Source of the DNA: Acerihabitans arboris
Lineage (GTDB): Bacteria > Pseudomonadota > Gammaproteobacteria > Enterobacterales > Enterobacteriaceae
DNA length: 64,000 nt
Assembly: GCF_010131535.1 (NCBI RefSeq)
Contig: NZ_WUBS01000001.1
Location: forward strand, 310,001 to 374,000
Reading direction: 5' to 3'
Shown here piece after piece: positions 32,988-44,542 of this stretch. Positions within the stretch are counted from its first letter, which is position 1. Each line of letters opens with the position of its first letter. The notes beneath the pieces were generated by a model. It worked only from the letters and a program-made list of their open reading frames with translations, searched no databases and was not told where the DNA came from. The position numbers and the translations under genes were made by a program.

Positions 32988-33875
32988 GTGCTCGATAGGA
33001 TCAAAATAGCATTGCAGTATGTATTGCCCAAGCTCTGGCTGACCCAATTGGCCGGCTGGGGGGCCGAACTGCAGGCGGGCTGGCTGACGAAATTGGTCAT
33101 TGACCTGTTCGTGCGGTTCTACCGGGTGGATATGCAGGAAGCGCAGCAGCCCGAGACATCTGCCTACCGGACGTTCAACGCCTTTTTTGTCCGGCCATTG
33201 CGCGATGACGCGCGCCCGATCGACAGCGATCCGGACGCGCTGGTAATGCCGGCGGACGGCATTGTCTCCCAATCGGGACCGATAGCGGGCGGGCTGGTTT
33301 TCCAGGCCAAAGGGCATCATTATAGCCTTGAAGCGCTGCTGGCCGGCGACGAGCGGCTGGTCGACGACTTTCGCGACGGCTCGTTTGTCACCACTTATCT
33401 TGCGCCCCGTGATTATCACCGGGTGCATATGCCCTGCAACGGGGTTTTACGTGAAATGATCTATGTGCCGGGCGAGCTGTTTTCGGTGAATCCGCTGACC
33501 GCGGCCAATATCCCGAATCTGTTTGCCCGCAACGAACGGGTCATCTGCGTGTTTGCCACCGATTTCGGGCCGATGGCGCAAATCCTGGTCGGCGCCACCA
33601 TTGTCGGCAGTATCGAGACAACCTGGGCCGGCGTGGTCACGCCGCCGCGCGAAGGCATTATCAAGCGCTGGCGCTATCCGCGCGCGGATGAAGACGGGGC
33701 GGTGGTATTCTTGAAAGGCCAGGAAATGGGGCGGTTCAAACTCGGCTCCACGGTGGTGAACCTGTTTGCCAACGACGGCGTTTCCCTAGGCGATCATCTT
33801 CACAGCCGCGCGGCGACCCGCGTCGGCGGACGCCTGGCCACCGGCATCGCCCAAGCCGACAGCCCGCTGCCATAA
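32988..33875 (+). CDS. psd: Phosphatidylserine decarboxylase proenzyme
   Basis: 295 residues. It forms phosphatidylethanolamine at the inner membrane. The autocleavage site LGST (in [12 protein letters not shown]) produces the pyruvoyl alpha chain, and DYHRVHMP with the MPADGIVS segment completes the active site. The GTG at 32988 matches the family start and has GAGG 6 bases upstream; an ATG at 32973 lacks support. The protein lacks most of the acidic C-terminal extension seen in E. coli (322 residues). mscM follows after 30 bases, as in E. coli. Confidence 0.95.
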   Translation: MLDRIKIALQYVLPKLWLTQLAGWGAELQAGWLTKLVIDLFVRFYRVDMQEAQQPETSAYRTFNAFFVRPLRDDARPIDSDPDALVMPADGIVSQSGPIAGGLVFQAKGHHYSLEALLAGDERLVDDFRDGSFVTTYLAPRDYHRVHMPCNGVLREMIYVPGELFSVNPLTAANIPNLFARNERVICVFATDFGPMAQILVGATIVGSIETTWAGVVTPPREGIIKRWRYPRADEDGAVVFLKGQEMGRFKLGSTVVNLFANDGVSLGDHLHSRAATRVGGRLATGIAQADSPLP

Positions 33876-33905
33876 CCGGCCGGGAGTAACTAGAGAGAAC
33901 ACCTA

Positions 33906-36900
33906 TTGCGTCTGATCATTATCATCTTGTTGGGGTGGCTGCTCGCCGCCCCGGCATTCGCCGCCGCCTTCCCCGACGAAGCCCAGGTCAAAAAAGAACT
34001 TCAGCAGGCAGAAGCAAATAAAGGCGCGGCAAATCAGGCGGAGATTGTGGCATCCCTCCAGGGCGCCCTCACGTTTATCAGCGAAGGCACGGCTTCCGCC
34101 GAGCGCGCGGCCCGATATCGCAACGCCATCGATAATTTTCCCCAACTGACGCGTGAACTGCGCGAACGGCGCGAAAACGAACCGGATAAAGCCGCCGAGG
34201 TCAGCGCTAGGCTGTCGGCAAGCGAACTGGAGCAGCGCGTGCTGCAGACCAGCAGGGAATTGCAGGAGCTGGCGCGTCAGCTGCAGCAGGAGCAGGATCA
34301 GGCCCGGGATATCAGCGACTCTCTGAGCCAGTTGCCGCAGCAGCAAACCGAGGCGCGCAGGGCCATGAGCGACAGCGAACAGCGTTTGCAATCGCAGGGC
34401 AATACCACCGTCACGCCGCTGGGACAGGCGCACCTTACCCTGCTCCAGGCGGAATCCGCCGCCCGGCGGGCGCGGGTCAACGAGCTGGAACTGGCGCAGC
34501 TGAGCGCCAATAACCGTCAGGAGTTGTCGCGCCTGCGCACGGATTTGCTGAAAAAGCGCCATGAACGGGTGGATCTGGATTTGCAGGCGCAACGCTTCCG
34601 GCTGAACAGTTTACGCCAGCAGGAGGCGGAACGGGTGCTGGAACGCACCGAACAGCTGGCGGAGCAAAGCGGCGATCTGCCCGCCGTTATCACCGATCAA
34701 TTGCAGATAAACCGCGAGCTGTCGATGGCGCTTAACGAACAGGCGCAGCGTATGGACCTGATCGCCTCCCAGCAGCGCCAGGCCGCCGCGCAGACGCTCC
34801 AGGTCCGGCAAGCGCTGAGCACGCTGCGCGAGCAGGCGCAATGGCTGGGTGACTCGCCGGCGCTCGGCGAGACGCTGCGCGCCCAGGTGTCGCGCCTGCC
34901 CGATCTGCCCAAGCCGCAACAGCTGGACAGCGATATGGCGCAACTGCGCGTCAGCCGCCTGCGCTACGAAGATCTGATGAACAAGCGTCCCCAGCTTGAT
35001 CAAATCAAGCAGAACAACGGTTTGCCGCTGACGCCGGAGCAGCGCCGCATCATGGAGGCGCAGCTGCGTACCCAGCGCGAACTGCTCAATTCACTGCTGT
35101 CCGGCTACGATAACCAGATACTGGAATTGACCAAGCTAAAGGTGGCCAACAGCCAGCTGGTGGACGTCATGGCGGAAATCCAGGAGGCGGCGCACCGTTA
35201 TCTGTTCTGGGTAGCGGACGTCAGCCCGATCTCGCTTTCTTTCCCGCTGCACCTGGTCCAGGATCTGAAGCGTTTGGTCTCGCTTGATACCTTCACCCAG
35301 CTCGGCAGCGCCATGATTATGATGGTGACCAGCCAGGAAACGCTAATCCCGCTGTTCTGCGCCATCGCGCTGGTCGGTTTCAGCATCAGCTCGCGCCGCC
35401 ATTATCATGCTTTCCTCGATCGATCGGCCAGTAAAGTCGGCAAGGTCAACCAGGACTACTTTTACCTGACGCTGCGCACCGTGTTCTGGTCGATAGTCGT
35501 CGCCCTGCCCCTGCCGGTACTGTGGGCGGCGCTGGGATATGGCCTGCAGCATGCCTGGCCCTACCCGGTGGCGGTGGCCATCGGCGACGGCGTAACCGCC
35601 ACGGTGCCGATACTGTGGCTGTTTATGGTAAGCGCCCACTTTGCCCATCCGCGCGGCCTGTTTATCGTGCATCTTGGCTGGCCGGTGCGCCGGGTTGGGC
35701 GGGCGATGCGTTATTACTCCCTGTCCGTCGGCCTTATCGTACCGTTGATCATGGCCCTGATCACCTTCGATAACCTTAATGACCGCGAGTTCGCCAGTAC
35801 CCTGGGCCGGTTATGCTTTGTCCTGATCTGCGCCGCCCTGAGCCTGGTCACCAGCAGTCTGAAGAGAGCCGGCATTCCGCTTTACCTGGATAAATCAGGT
35901 TCCGGGGATAACGCGGTTAACCGTACCCTGTGGAACCTGCTGCTATGCGCGCCGATCGTCGCGGCGCTGGCCGCGTGCCTGGGCCATCTCGCCACGGCGC
36001 AGGCTCTGCTGACACGGCTGGAAACCTCGGTGGCCATCTGGTTTTTCCTGCTGGTTATCTACCATATCGTCCGGCGCTGGATGTTTATCCAACGCCGGCG
36101 CATCGCCTTCGAGCGCGCCAAGCAGCGCCGGGCCGAGATGCTGGCGCAACGCGCCCGCCACGAGGAGGATTTGTCGCCGTCGCAGCTTAGCGAAGCCGCC
36201 GCCGAGGTGGACGAGCCGATTGTCGATCTGGATGTGATCAGCGCCCAGTCGCTGCGCCTGGTGCGCTCCATCCTGACCCTGATCGCCTTTGTCTCTGTTA
36301 TCTGGCTGTGGTCGGAAATCCATTCGGCGTTTGCTTTCCTGGAAAATATCCAGCTGTGGGATGTCAGTTCCAGCGTCAAGGGCGAGGGCGGCATCCAGTC
36401 AATTTCGCTCGCCTCGGTACTGGTGGCGGTGATGGTATTGATTATTACCACCCAATTGGTCCGGAACCTGCCCGCCCTGCTGGAATTGGCCCTGCTGCAA
36501 CACCTGGAACTGACGCCGGGCACCGGCTATGCGATTACCACCGTCACCAAATATATGCTGATGTTGATTGGCGGCTTGATTGGCTTTTCCTGGATCGGCA
36601 TTGAATGGGCAAAATTGCAGTGGCTGGTGGCGGCGCTCGGCGTCGGGTTGGGCATCGGGCTGCAGGAGATCTTTGCCAATTTTATCTCCGGGCTGATTAT
36701 CTTGTTTGAAAAACCCATCCGCATCGGCGATACCGTCACCATCCGCGACCTGACCGGCAATATCACCCGCATCAATACCCGGGCCACCACGATTACCGAT
36801 TGGGATCGCAAAGAGATTATCGTGCCGAACAAGGCCTTTATCACCGAGCAGTTTGTTAACTGGTCCCTGTCGGATTCCGTCACGCGTATCGTACTGACCA

Positions 36901-37211
36901 TTCCGGCGCCGCCGGACGCCGATAGCGAGGAAGTTACCCAAATCCTGACCCAAGCGGCGCAGCGCTGCCCGCTGGTGCTGGATAATCCGGCGCCGGAAGC
37001 CTACCTGGTGGATTTACAGCAGGGGATAATGCTGTTCGACCTGCGGGTACACGCGGCGGAAATGGGCCATCGCATGCCATTGCGCCACCAGCTTAACCAG
37101 CTGATTCTCGAGGGCTACCGCGAGCACGGCCTGGAGATGCCGTTCCCGCCGTTCCAGGTGCGCATGGAAACCAATAAATGCACCTCGACGTTCAAATCCG
37201 GATCCCTGTAG
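33906..37211 (+). CDS. mscM: MscM (YjeP), large miniconductance mechanosensitive channel
   Basis: 1,101 residues (E. coli 1,107). A signal peptide (1-20), a long periplasmic coiled-coil region (about 25-470) rich in Gln and Glu, eleven or so transmembrane segments, then the MscS pore and beta domain: GVGLGIGLQEIFANFISGLIILFEKPIRIGD is the hallmark (shown here as GLQEIFANFISGL). It releases solutes on hypo-osmotic shock. The start is TTG at 33906, giving MRLIII as in E. coli. It probably forms an operon with psd. Confidence 0.95.
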   Translation: MRLIIIILLGWLLAAPAFAAAFPDEAQVKKELQQAEANKGAANQAEIVASLQGALTFISEGTASAERAARYRNAIDNFPQLTRELRERRENEPDKAAEVSARLSASELEQRVLQTSRELQELARQLQQEQDQARDISDSLSQLPQQQTEARRAMSDSEQRLQSQGNTTVTPLGQAHLTLLQAESAARRARVNELELAQLSANNRQELSRLRTDLLKKRHERVDLDLQAQRFRLNSLRQQEAERVLERTEQLAEQSGDLPAVITDQLQINRELSMALNEQAQRMDLIASQQRQAAAQTLQVRQALSTLREQAQWLGDSPALGETLRAQVSRLPDLPKPQQLDSDMAQLRVSRLRYEDLMNKRPQLDQIKQNNGLPLTPEQRRIMEAQLRTQRELLNSLLSGYDNQILELTKLKVANSQLVDVMAEIQEAAHRYLFWVADVSPISLSFPLHLVQDLKRLVSLDTFTQLGSAMIMMVTSQETLIPLFCAIALVGFSISSRRHYHAFLDRSASKVGKVNQDYFYLTLRTVFWSIVVALPLPVLWAALGYGLQHAWPYPVAVAIGDGVTATVPILWLFMVSAHFAHPRGLFIVHLGWPVRRVGRAMRYYSLSVGLIVPLIMALITFDNLNDREFASTLGRLCFVLICAALSLVTSSLKRAGIPLYLDKSGSGDNAVNRTLWNLLLCAPIVAALAACLGHLATAQALLTRLETSVAIWFFLLVIYHIVRRWMFIQRRRIAFERAKQRRAEMLAQRARHEEDLSPSQLSEAAAEVDEPIVDLDVISAQSLRLVRSILTLIAFVSVIWLWSEIHSAFAFLENIQLWDVSSSVKGEGGIQSISLASVLVAVMVLIITTQLVRNLPALLELALLQHLELTPGTGYAITTVTKYMLMLIGGLIGFSWIGIEWAKLQWLVAALGVGLGIGLQEIFANFISGLIILFEKPIRIGDTVTIRDLTGNITRINTRATTITDWDRKEIIVPNKAFITEQFVNWSLSDSVTRIVLTIPAPPDADSEEVTQILTQAAQRCPLVLDNPAPEAYLVDLQQGIMLFDLRVHAAEMGHRMPLRHQLNQLILEGYREHGLEMPFPPFQVRMETNKCTSTFKSGSL

Positions 37212-37234
37212 ACCGCCGGCGCCAGGGACAGGGC

Positions 37235-38212
37235 TCAGGCCCGCTCGACCGGGAAGGCGATGACCTCGGCCAGGCTGTCGGCCTTGAGCGCCAGCATCAC
37301 CAGCCTGTCCACCCCCAAGGCCACGCCTGAGCATTCAGGTATGCCATGCGCCAACGCCGCCAGCAGGTTTTCATCGATGGGCTGCTGCGGCAAATTCATC
37401 GCGGCGCGCTTGCGATTATCCTGGGTGAAGCGCTGGCGTTGTTCGGCGGCATCGGTCAGTTCGCGAAAACCGTTGGCCAGCTCAATGCCTTTAAAATAGG
37501 CTTCAAAACGATCGGCGACCCGGTGGTCTTCGGTGCTGATTTCAGCCAGCGCCGCCTGGGTGGCGGGGAAATGGTAAACGAACGTCGGTTTATCGCGCCC
37601 GATATGAGGTTCCACTCCCATGGCAAATAATAACTGCAGCAAGGTATCGCGATCTTCCTCGACCGTGGCAATCCCGGACAGGTCAAGTTTGGCGGCGGCT
37701 TCGCACAGCTGCGCCTTATCGGCGGACAAGGGATCGATGCCGATATGACGAATAAACACCTGCTGGTAGGAAACGGTTTCCGCGCTGTCGCAGTCGAGGA
37801 TTTGCTGGAGTAAATCGTCCACCTCGTTCATCAGGCGGTACATATCGTAATGCGGACGATACCACTCCAGCATGGTGAACTCGGGGTTGTGGTGCCGACC
37901 GGACTCTTCATTACGAAAGCTGCGCCCCAGTTGGAAAATGGGCCCGCTGCCGGCGGCCAGCAGGCGTTTCATATGGTATTCCGGGCTGGTCATCAGATAA
38001 AGCGGCACGCCCTGCGCGGCGCCCGGCCCGACATACTGCGTCTGGAAAGGGACCAGGTGGATATCCGTGACGGTGGCCTGGCTCATGGCCGGCGTTTCCA
38101 CTTCGAGTAATCCGCGATCGGTAAAGAATTGCCTGACCCGGCCAATCACCACCGCTCTTTTTAATAGATTAGCGATGGGGGCGCTCGGTAACCAGCTTGC
38201 CATTTCGCTCAT
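37235..38212 (-). CDS. epmA: EpmA (GenX/PoxA), EF-P--(R)-beta-lysine ligase
   Basis: 325 residues, the E. coli length. It is a class II lysyl-tRNA-synthetase paralogue without the anticodon-binding domain that attaches (R)-beta-lysine to Lys34 of EF-P. Motifs: [13 protein letters not shown] (motif 1), [20 protein letters not shown] (motif 2), [14 protein letters not shown] (motif 3). The start is placed at 38212 (MSEMASW) from homology; an open extension to 38281 has none. Convergent with mscM. Confidence 0.96.
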   Translation of the reverse strand: MSEMASWLPSAPIANLLKRAVVIGRVRQFFTDRGLLEVETPAMSQATVTDIHLVPFQTQYVGPGAAQGVPLYLMTSPEYHMKRLLAAGSGPIFQLGRSFRNEESGRHHNPEFTMLEWYRPHYDMYRLMNEVDDLLQQILDCDSAETVSYQQVFIRHIGIDPLSADKAQLCEAAAKLDLSGIATVEEDRDTLLQLLFAMGVEPHIGRDKPTFVYHFPATQAALAEISTEDHRVADRFEAYFKGIELANGFRELTDAAEQRQRFTQDNRKRAAMNLPQQPIDENLLAALAHGIPECSGVALGVDRLVMLALKADSLAEVIAFPVERA

Positions 38213-38378
38213 AATTTTTTCTCCCGTTAAACAGGGGATGCAGTCTACCTTTATCCCTTCTGGCAGACAAACCTTGTTCAAGCCGATGAATCAATCAGCC
38301 GCCCGAGCATCCATTTATACCTCAACCTTACGCCGATAGCGCTACACTTGCAGTTCCCCCAGGACCGATGGAGTACTT

Positions 38379-38903
38379 ATGTCCGTATGGAAAACCGCCG
38401 CGCTGGTCGCCTCGTCATTACTGTCGCTGTCGTGCAGCGTCAGCCCGCCTTCAGGCGTAAAGCCGGTGCAAAACTTTAACGTTAACCGCTACCTGGGTAC
38501 CTGGCATGAAATAGCCCGGCTGGATCATCGTTTCGAACGCGGGCTGGACCACGTTACGGCGCACTACAGCCTGCGCGACGATGGGGGCGTTAACGTTATC
38601 AACAAAGGCTTTTCACCGGCGAAACAGCGCTGGCAGCAAAGCAACGGCAAGGCGTATTTCCTTGATTCCCCGCGGCAGGCTTCACTGAAGGTGTCATTTT
38701 TCGGCCCCTTTTATGGCGGCTATCATGTGATTGAGCTGGATGCGCAGTACGGCTACGCCCTGGTATCCGGCCCTAACCGGGATTACCTGTGGATCCTGGC
38801 GCGCGGCAAAACCCTGCCGGAGGCCACGCGCGCCCATCTGGTGGACACGGCCAGGCGCCAGGGTTTTCCCGTGGATCATCTGATCTGGGTAGATCAATCC
38901 TGA
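38379..38903 (+). CDS. blc: Outer-membrane lipoprotein Blc (lipocalin)
   Basis: 174 residues (E. coli 177). Lipoprotein signal with lipobox LSLSC (Cys19) and a bacterial lipocalin domain with the NVNRYLGTWHEIARLDHRFERG signature (key block YLGTWHEIARLDHRFE) and YALVSGPNRDYLWILAR. It binds fatty acids or lysophospholipids and is stress-induced in E. coli. It is divergent from epmA. No frdABCD or ampC genes lie between epmA and blc, unlike E. coli. Confidence 0.94.
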   Translation: MSVWKTAALVASSLLSLSCSVSPPSGVKPVQNFNVNRYLGTWHEIARLDHRFERGLDHVTAHYSLRDDGGVNVINKGFSPAKQRWQQSNGKAYFLDSPRQASLKVSFFGPFYGGYHVIELDAQYGYALVSGPNRDYLWILARGKTLPEATRAHLVDTARRQGFPVDHLIWVDQS

Positions 38904-38959
38904 CGCGGTTCCCTTGCAGCGGAACGAACGCCGCGAACGGCCGCTCACCGGCGCCCCGG

Positions 38960-39274
38960 TTAGTGGGTAAGTTTCAGGCCCACGATCCCCAGCACAATCA
39001 TCGCCAGGCTGACGATACGCACCCACTGCACCGGCTCGCCCAGCCACATCATGCCGATGATGACCGTGCCGACCACGCCTATGCCGGTCCAGACCGCATA
39101 GGCGGTACCCACCGGCAGCTCGCGCATGGCAAAAGCCAGCAGCGTGATGCTGATCGCCATGGCGATTAACGTCACGACGCTTGGCCCCAGGCGGGTAAAA
39201 CCCTCGGTATATTTCAGGCCGATGGCCCAGACGGTTTCGAGCAGGCCGGCAAAAATAAGTAATAACCATGACAT
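38960..39274 (-). CDS. gdx: Gdx (SugE), guanidinium exporter of the SMR family
   Basis: 104 residues (E. coli 105), four transmembrane helices, with conserved Glu13 in [18 protein letters not shown] and [11 protein letters not shown]. It exports guanidinium in exchange for protons as an antiparallel dimer. The ATG at 39274 matches the family; its ribosome site GAGG lies in the riboswitch expression platform described separately. An upstream in-frame start at 39289 would overlap that RNA. Confidence 0.94.
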   Translation of the reverse strand: MSWLLLIFAGLLETVWAIGLKYTEGFTRLGPSVVTLIAMAISITLLAFAMRELPVGTAYAVWTGIGVVGTVIIGMMWLGEPVQWVRIVSLAMIVLGIVGLKLTH

Positions 39275-39278
39275 GAGA

Positions 39279-39342
39279 GACGACCTCAAAAAAATGGGGT
39301 CGTCCCCGCAATTAGGATACCTGGCGGGACGTCCAGCCAGGT
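39279..39342 (-). promoter_or_regulatory. Guanidine-II (mini-ykkC) riboswitch controlling gdx
   Basis: Two small hairpins precede gdx. The distal one (39319-39342) has stem ACCTGGC/GCCAGGT capped by GG-ACGT-CC; the proximal one (39296-39307) is GGGG-ACGA-CCCC. The proximal loop strand GACGACC can also pair with GGTCGTC (39279-39285), which contains part of the ribosome site, giving a clear translational switch. ACGR loops are the class signature; the first loop ends in U rather than a purine. Guanidine-II RNAs typically control gdx/sugE. Confidence 0.85.
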
Positions 39343-39583
39343 AAGGTTATGCTACCTCGCCCGACCGAGGATGACCAGCAAACTTAATTAATCAATTAAT
39401 TTTTTTTAGCGAATCTTTCATTTAACGAAACGGGTAGTTAAAGAAAGGGCACGGCCATTTTGGCAAATGACCGCGCCTCAGGACATGACAACCGTCACTG
39501 TCGATCAAACGATGCAACTAAAGCTAAACAGTTGTCACCGCGGCGGGAGGCCGAGGTATCAACTCAGGCCCGGCCACGCGATA

Positions 39584-39715
39584 TTACTGGGCGGCTCGCT
39601 GTACTGCCTGCCCGCCGGCCGAAATATCTTCACCGGCGCCGCGGGTGGTATTACAGGCGGTCAAAGAGGATAAAACCAGGACAGATAAAAGGGCAATTAT
39701 ACTTTTCTTCAACAT
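39584..39715 (-). CDS. ecnB: Entericidin B family lipoprotein
   Basis: 43 residues on the minus strand: signal [18 protein letters not shown], lipobox LTAC (Cys21), then [18 protein letters not shown]. This matches the EcnB toxin-type lipoprotein motif ([11 protein letters not shown]). In E. coli EcnB is a small membrane lipoprotein with bacteriolytic activity induced in stationary phase through sigma-S. It lies downstream of ecnA on the same strand, as in the classical pair. A lone DnaA-box-like TGTGGATAA sits at 39765-39773 between the two. Confidence 0.9.
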   Translation of the reverse strand: MLKKSIIALLSVLVLSSLTACNTTRGAGEDISAGGQAVQRAAQ

Positions 39716-39872
39716 AACGTTTTCCTTTTGTAGAAATCACTCTTGTCTGAATGAAAAAGTGTGCTGTGGATAAAAGCTTGCCCTTTAAGCATAGTAAAAA
39801 ACCGGCAAAACATATTAATCATATGGCCGGTAACGCACATTTAGGAGTATTTACTGCTGAAAAACGGAGCAG

Positions 39873-40010
39873 TTACTTGCTGGCACCATGGGCAATAGCG
39901 CCGCCGAGGTGCTGGACGTCTTCGCCGAAGCCGCGTGCGGTATTACAACCGCTTAGCGTCGCCGACATTAATACCGAGATAACGATCAGTTTAACTATTT
40001 TTGCTGACAT
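39873..40010 (-). CDS. ecnA: Entericidin A family lipoprotein
   Basis: 45 residues: a signal with internal start MSAKIVKLIVISVLMSATL, lipobox LSGC (Cys22), then NTARGFGEDVQHLGGAIAHGAS, the EcnA motif (CNTARGFGEDI in E. coli). EcnA is described as the antidote to EcnB. The gene order sugE-ecnB-ecnA-efp is that of E. coli. It is too short for length-filtered gene calling. Confidence 0.9.
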   Translation of the reverse strand: MSAKIVKLIVISVLMSATLSGCNTARGFGEDVQHLGGAIAHGASK

Positions 40011-40040
40011 AATCGCCGTATTCCCCGCATGCCTGGAAAC

Positions 40041-40081
40041 ACCCGTCATACCCTTGATAATGTACCAAGGGTATGACGGGT
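40041..40081 (-). terminator. Long perfect hairpin after efp
   Basis: Inverted repeat with 16-base perfect arms (ACCCGTCATACCCTTG) and a 9-base loop, 6 bases past the efp stop. There is no T-run on either strand, so it may act as an mRNA-stabilising or attenuating hairpin between efp and ecnA rather than as a simple intrinsic terminator. Confidence 0.55.
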
Positions 40082-40087
40082 TGACCG

Positions 40088-40654
40088 TTATTTTACACGA
40101 GACACATATTCGCCGGAGCGGGTATCCACCTTAATCACTTCGCCAATTTGGACAAACAGCGGGACTTTTACGACCGCGCCGGTGGTGAGGGTCGCGGGTT
40201 TGCCACCGGTACCGGCGGTGTCTCCCTTCAGGCCCGGGTCGGTCTCGGTAATTTCCAGCTCGACGAAGTTGGGCGGCGTGACGGCGATCGGCTGGCCGTT
40301 CCACAGCGTTAACACGCATTCAGCCTGTTCAACCAGCCATTTGGCGCTTTCGCCCACCGCTTTCTTGTCGGCGGCCAGTTGCTCAAAAGTCTCGTTATTC
40401 ATAAAATGCCAAAACTCACCGTCGTTGTACAGGTAGGTCAGGTTGATATCCATGACATCGGCCGCTTCTACGGAATCGCCGGATTTAAACGTTTTTTCCA
40501 GCACCTTGCCGGAAATCAGTTTACGGATGCGCACGCGGTTAAAAGCCTGGCCTTTGCCCGGTTTTACGAATTCATTATCAATGATCGAGCACGGCTCGCC
40601 GTCCTGCATGATTTTGAGACCGGAACGGAATTCATTGGTACTATAAGACGCCAT
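40088..40654 (-). CDS. efp: Elongation factor P
   Basis: 188 residues, exact E. coli length. Three beta-barrel domains; Lys34 in the loop VKPGKGQAF is the site of beta-lysylation by EpmA and EpmB, both encoded within 3 kb. EF-P relieves ribosome stalling on polyproline. The start lies 40 bases from the divergent epmB start, so the two share a small promoter region. Confidence 0.98.
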   Translation of the reverse strand: MASYSTNEFRSGLKIMQDGEPCSIIDNEFVKPGKGQAFNRVRIRKLISGKVLEKTFKSGDSVEAADVMDINLTYLYNDGEFWHFMNNETFEQLAADKKAVGESAKWLVEQAECVLTLWNGQPIAVTPPNFVELEITETDPGLKGDTAGTGGKPATLTTGAVVKVPLFVQIGEVIKVDTRSGEYVSRVK

Positions 40655-40694
40655 GGTGGTCCTCTTAATATAACTTGGTCATTAAGCCAAAAAA

Positions 40695-41723
40695 ATGGCA
40701 GATATTGTAACCCGAAACACCCCAATTAGAGAAGATTGGTTGCGTCAACTTGCCGATGCCATTACCGATCCCATCGAACTTTTGCAACAATTGCAACTCA
40801 ATGAGCATCCGGCCCTGCGCGATGGCGCGGCGGCGCGGCGGCTATTCCCGTTACGGGTGCCGAAGGCGTTCGTGGCGCGCATGGCGCCGGGCGACCCCGA
40901 CGACCCGTTGTTACGGCAGGTTCTCACCCAAAGCGAGGAGTTCCTGCAGGTTCCCGGTTTCAGCACCGATCCGCTGGAAGAACAGCAAAACGCGGTGCCG
41001 GGCCTGCTGCATAAATACCGTAACCGCGCCTTGCTGCTGGTCAAGGGCGGCTGCGCGGTCAACTGCCGTTACTGCTTCAGGCGTCATTTCCCTTACCAGG
41101 ATAACCAGGGCAACCGCGCCAACTGGTCAATCGCGCTGGAGTATATCCGGCAACATACTGAACTGAACGAAATCATTTTTTCCGGCGGCGATCCCCTGAT
41201 GGCCAGGGACCATGAGCTTGATGATCTCATCGGCCAGCTGGAAGCCATTCCCCATCTGCGCACCCTGCGCATCCATACCCGTTTGCCGGTGGTTATTCCG
41301 GCGCGCATTACCCCTACGTTGTGCCAGCGCCTGGCCGGCTGTCGTCTTAACGTGGTGATGGTCACCCACATTAACCACGCCAATGAGATTGACCGACCGC
41401 TGCGTGAGAGTATGACACAACTGCGCCTGGCGCAGGTGACGCTACTGAACCAGAGCGTGCTGCTGCGGGGGGTTAACGATAATGCCGATACGCTGGCGAC
41501 CCTGAGCGAAACGCTGTTCGCCGCCGGCATATTGCCTTATTACCTGCATGTTCTAGACCGGGTACAGGGCGCGGCGCACTTCATGGTGGATGACCAGGAG
41601 GCCCGGGAAATCATGCGGCAATTATTAATGAAGGTCTCGGGCTACCTGGTGCCGCGGCTGGCGCGGGAGATCGGCGGGGAAAAAAGCAAAACCCTGCTTG
41701 ATTTGGCGCTACGCCAGCGCTAA
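40695..41723 (+). CDS. epmB: EpmB, EF-P lysine 2,3-aminomutase
   Basis: 342 residues, exact E. coli length. A radical-SAM, PLP-dependent enzyme that makes (R)-beta-lysine for EF-P. The cluster motif is CAVNCRYC (in GGCAVNCRYCFRRHF), GGDPL follows, and the PLP lysine lies in the C-terminal GGEKSKTLLDLA segment. Divergent from efp. Confidence 0.97.
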   Translation: MADIVTRNTPIREDWLRQLADAITDPIELLQQLQLNEHPALRDGAAARRLFPLRVPKAFVARMAPGDPDDPLLRQVLTQSEEFLQVPGFSTDPLEEQQNAVPGLLHKYRNRALLLVKGGCAVNCRYCFRRHFPYQDNQGNRANWSIALEYIRQHTELNEIIFSGGDPLMARDHELDDLIGQLEAIPHLRTLRIHTRLPVVIPARITPTLCQRLAGCRLNVVMVTHINHANEIDRPLRESMTQLRLAQVTLLNQSVLLRGVNDNADTLATLSETLFAAGILPYYLHVLDRVQGAAHFMVDDQEAREIMRQLLMKVSGYLVPRLAREIGGEKSKTLLDLALRQR

Positions 41724-41766
41724 GCCGCGCCCGATCGCCCCGCGCGCGGGACGATCGGGCTGTCGG

Positions 41767-42123
41767 TTACGGGCATTTATAGACCTGGCCCTGGATTTTA
41801 CTGTCCAGCGGGGCAAAGCTGGAAAGATAGGTTTCCTTGAAACCGGCCGGGCTGGCGGCGCCATAAATCACGTTGCCGCCCATTGCCGCCGCTTTGTTGC
41901 GCAGATCGTTAGCCGCGCCGCGCATGGAACTGCCTTCGCCGCCCTGGCCTGATAACCAGTTGCTTTGCGTGCCGGTGACCGTACCCAGCATTTGACAGCT
42001 GCCGGCCGGCCGGTCCTCGGTAAATTTCACCGATTGACCCGCGGCAGACAATTCATTAGTGGTAGTGCATCCCGCTAATAACAATGTGCCTGCACAAACA
42101 CAGAGTAGAAATTTGATTCGCAT
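41767..42123 (-). CDS. yjeI: YjeI, DUF4156 lipoprotein
   Basis: 118 residues (E. coli 117). Lipoprotein signal MRIKFLLCVCAGTLL with lipobox LAGC (Cys19), then TTTNELSAAGQSV, SNWLSGQGG and RNKAAAMGGNVIYG, all shared with E. coli YjeI. Function unknown. Convergent with epmB and located next to groEL as in E. coli. Confidence 0.92.
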   Translation of the reverse strand: MRIKFLLCVCAGTLLLAGCTTTNELSAAGQSVKFTEDRPAGSCQMLGTVTGTQSNWLSGQGGEGSSMRGAANDLRNKAAAMGGNVIYGAASPAGFKETYLSSFAPLDSKIQGQVYKCP

Positions 42124-42282
42124 CGTTTTCCTCGAATATTGATATGTCCGGCAAAATTTTTGCTGTGCGCCCTATTTTCCCTTGGGCAACCTTCAGCGCA
42201 TAAACCGCTGTTTACCCTGCCCATACCGCTACCTGTTTATACCTTAAAAACGGTCCGGTTGATAATTTTTTGCCAAAAAAAC

Positions 42283-42309
42283 AAAAACCCCCGGAAACCG
42301 GGGGTTTTT
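42283..42309 (-). terminator. Intrinsic terminator of groESL
   Basis: Stem AAAAACCCCCGG / CCGGGGGTTTTT with a 3-base loop, 27 bases after the groL stop, followed on the minus strand by GTTTTTTTGG. The symmetric A- and T-tracts make it usable from both directions. Confidence 0.9.
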
Positions 42310-42335
42310 TTAACGCTATCAGCGAAGCAGGGGCA

Positions 42336-44006
<1,671 letters not shown>

Positions 44007-44030
44007 TCAGTTCAGATGATTACGCGAGGA

Positions 44031-44336
<306 letters not shown>

Positions 44337-44403
44337 TTAAGAAAGTCCGTATCTGTTTCAGGATGAATGCCGGGCATGCCTTCATGCCCTGCCTCGTGGT
44401 GAT

Positions 44404-44434
44404 TAAGATGGGGGCGTTCAGTTACGCTTCAAGG
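44404..44434 (-). promoter_or_regulatory. Sigma-32 heat-shock promoter of groESL
   Basis: On the minus strand CCCTTGAAG (-35; 44427-44435) and CCCCATCT (-10; 44406-44413) are separated by 13 bases, matching the RpoH consensus CTTGAA / CCCCAT-T and the E. coli groE promoter. The leader to groS is about 80 bases. Confidence 0.92.
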
Positions 44435-44542
44435 GGGAAAAAAAGAATTTTTTTAACTGAATGGTTATTTTTTATACACTTAAAATAAAAAACGTTTAAT
44501 ATCATCAGTTTAAAAAGCAGTCATTTCCATGGGCATTAACAT

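Noticed and set aside
39765..39773. A third perfect DnaA box (TGTGGATAA) between ecnA and ecnB.
   Set aside because: It stands alone, without neighbouring boxes or an AT-rich unwinding element; a single 9-mer is weak evidence for a DnaA site.
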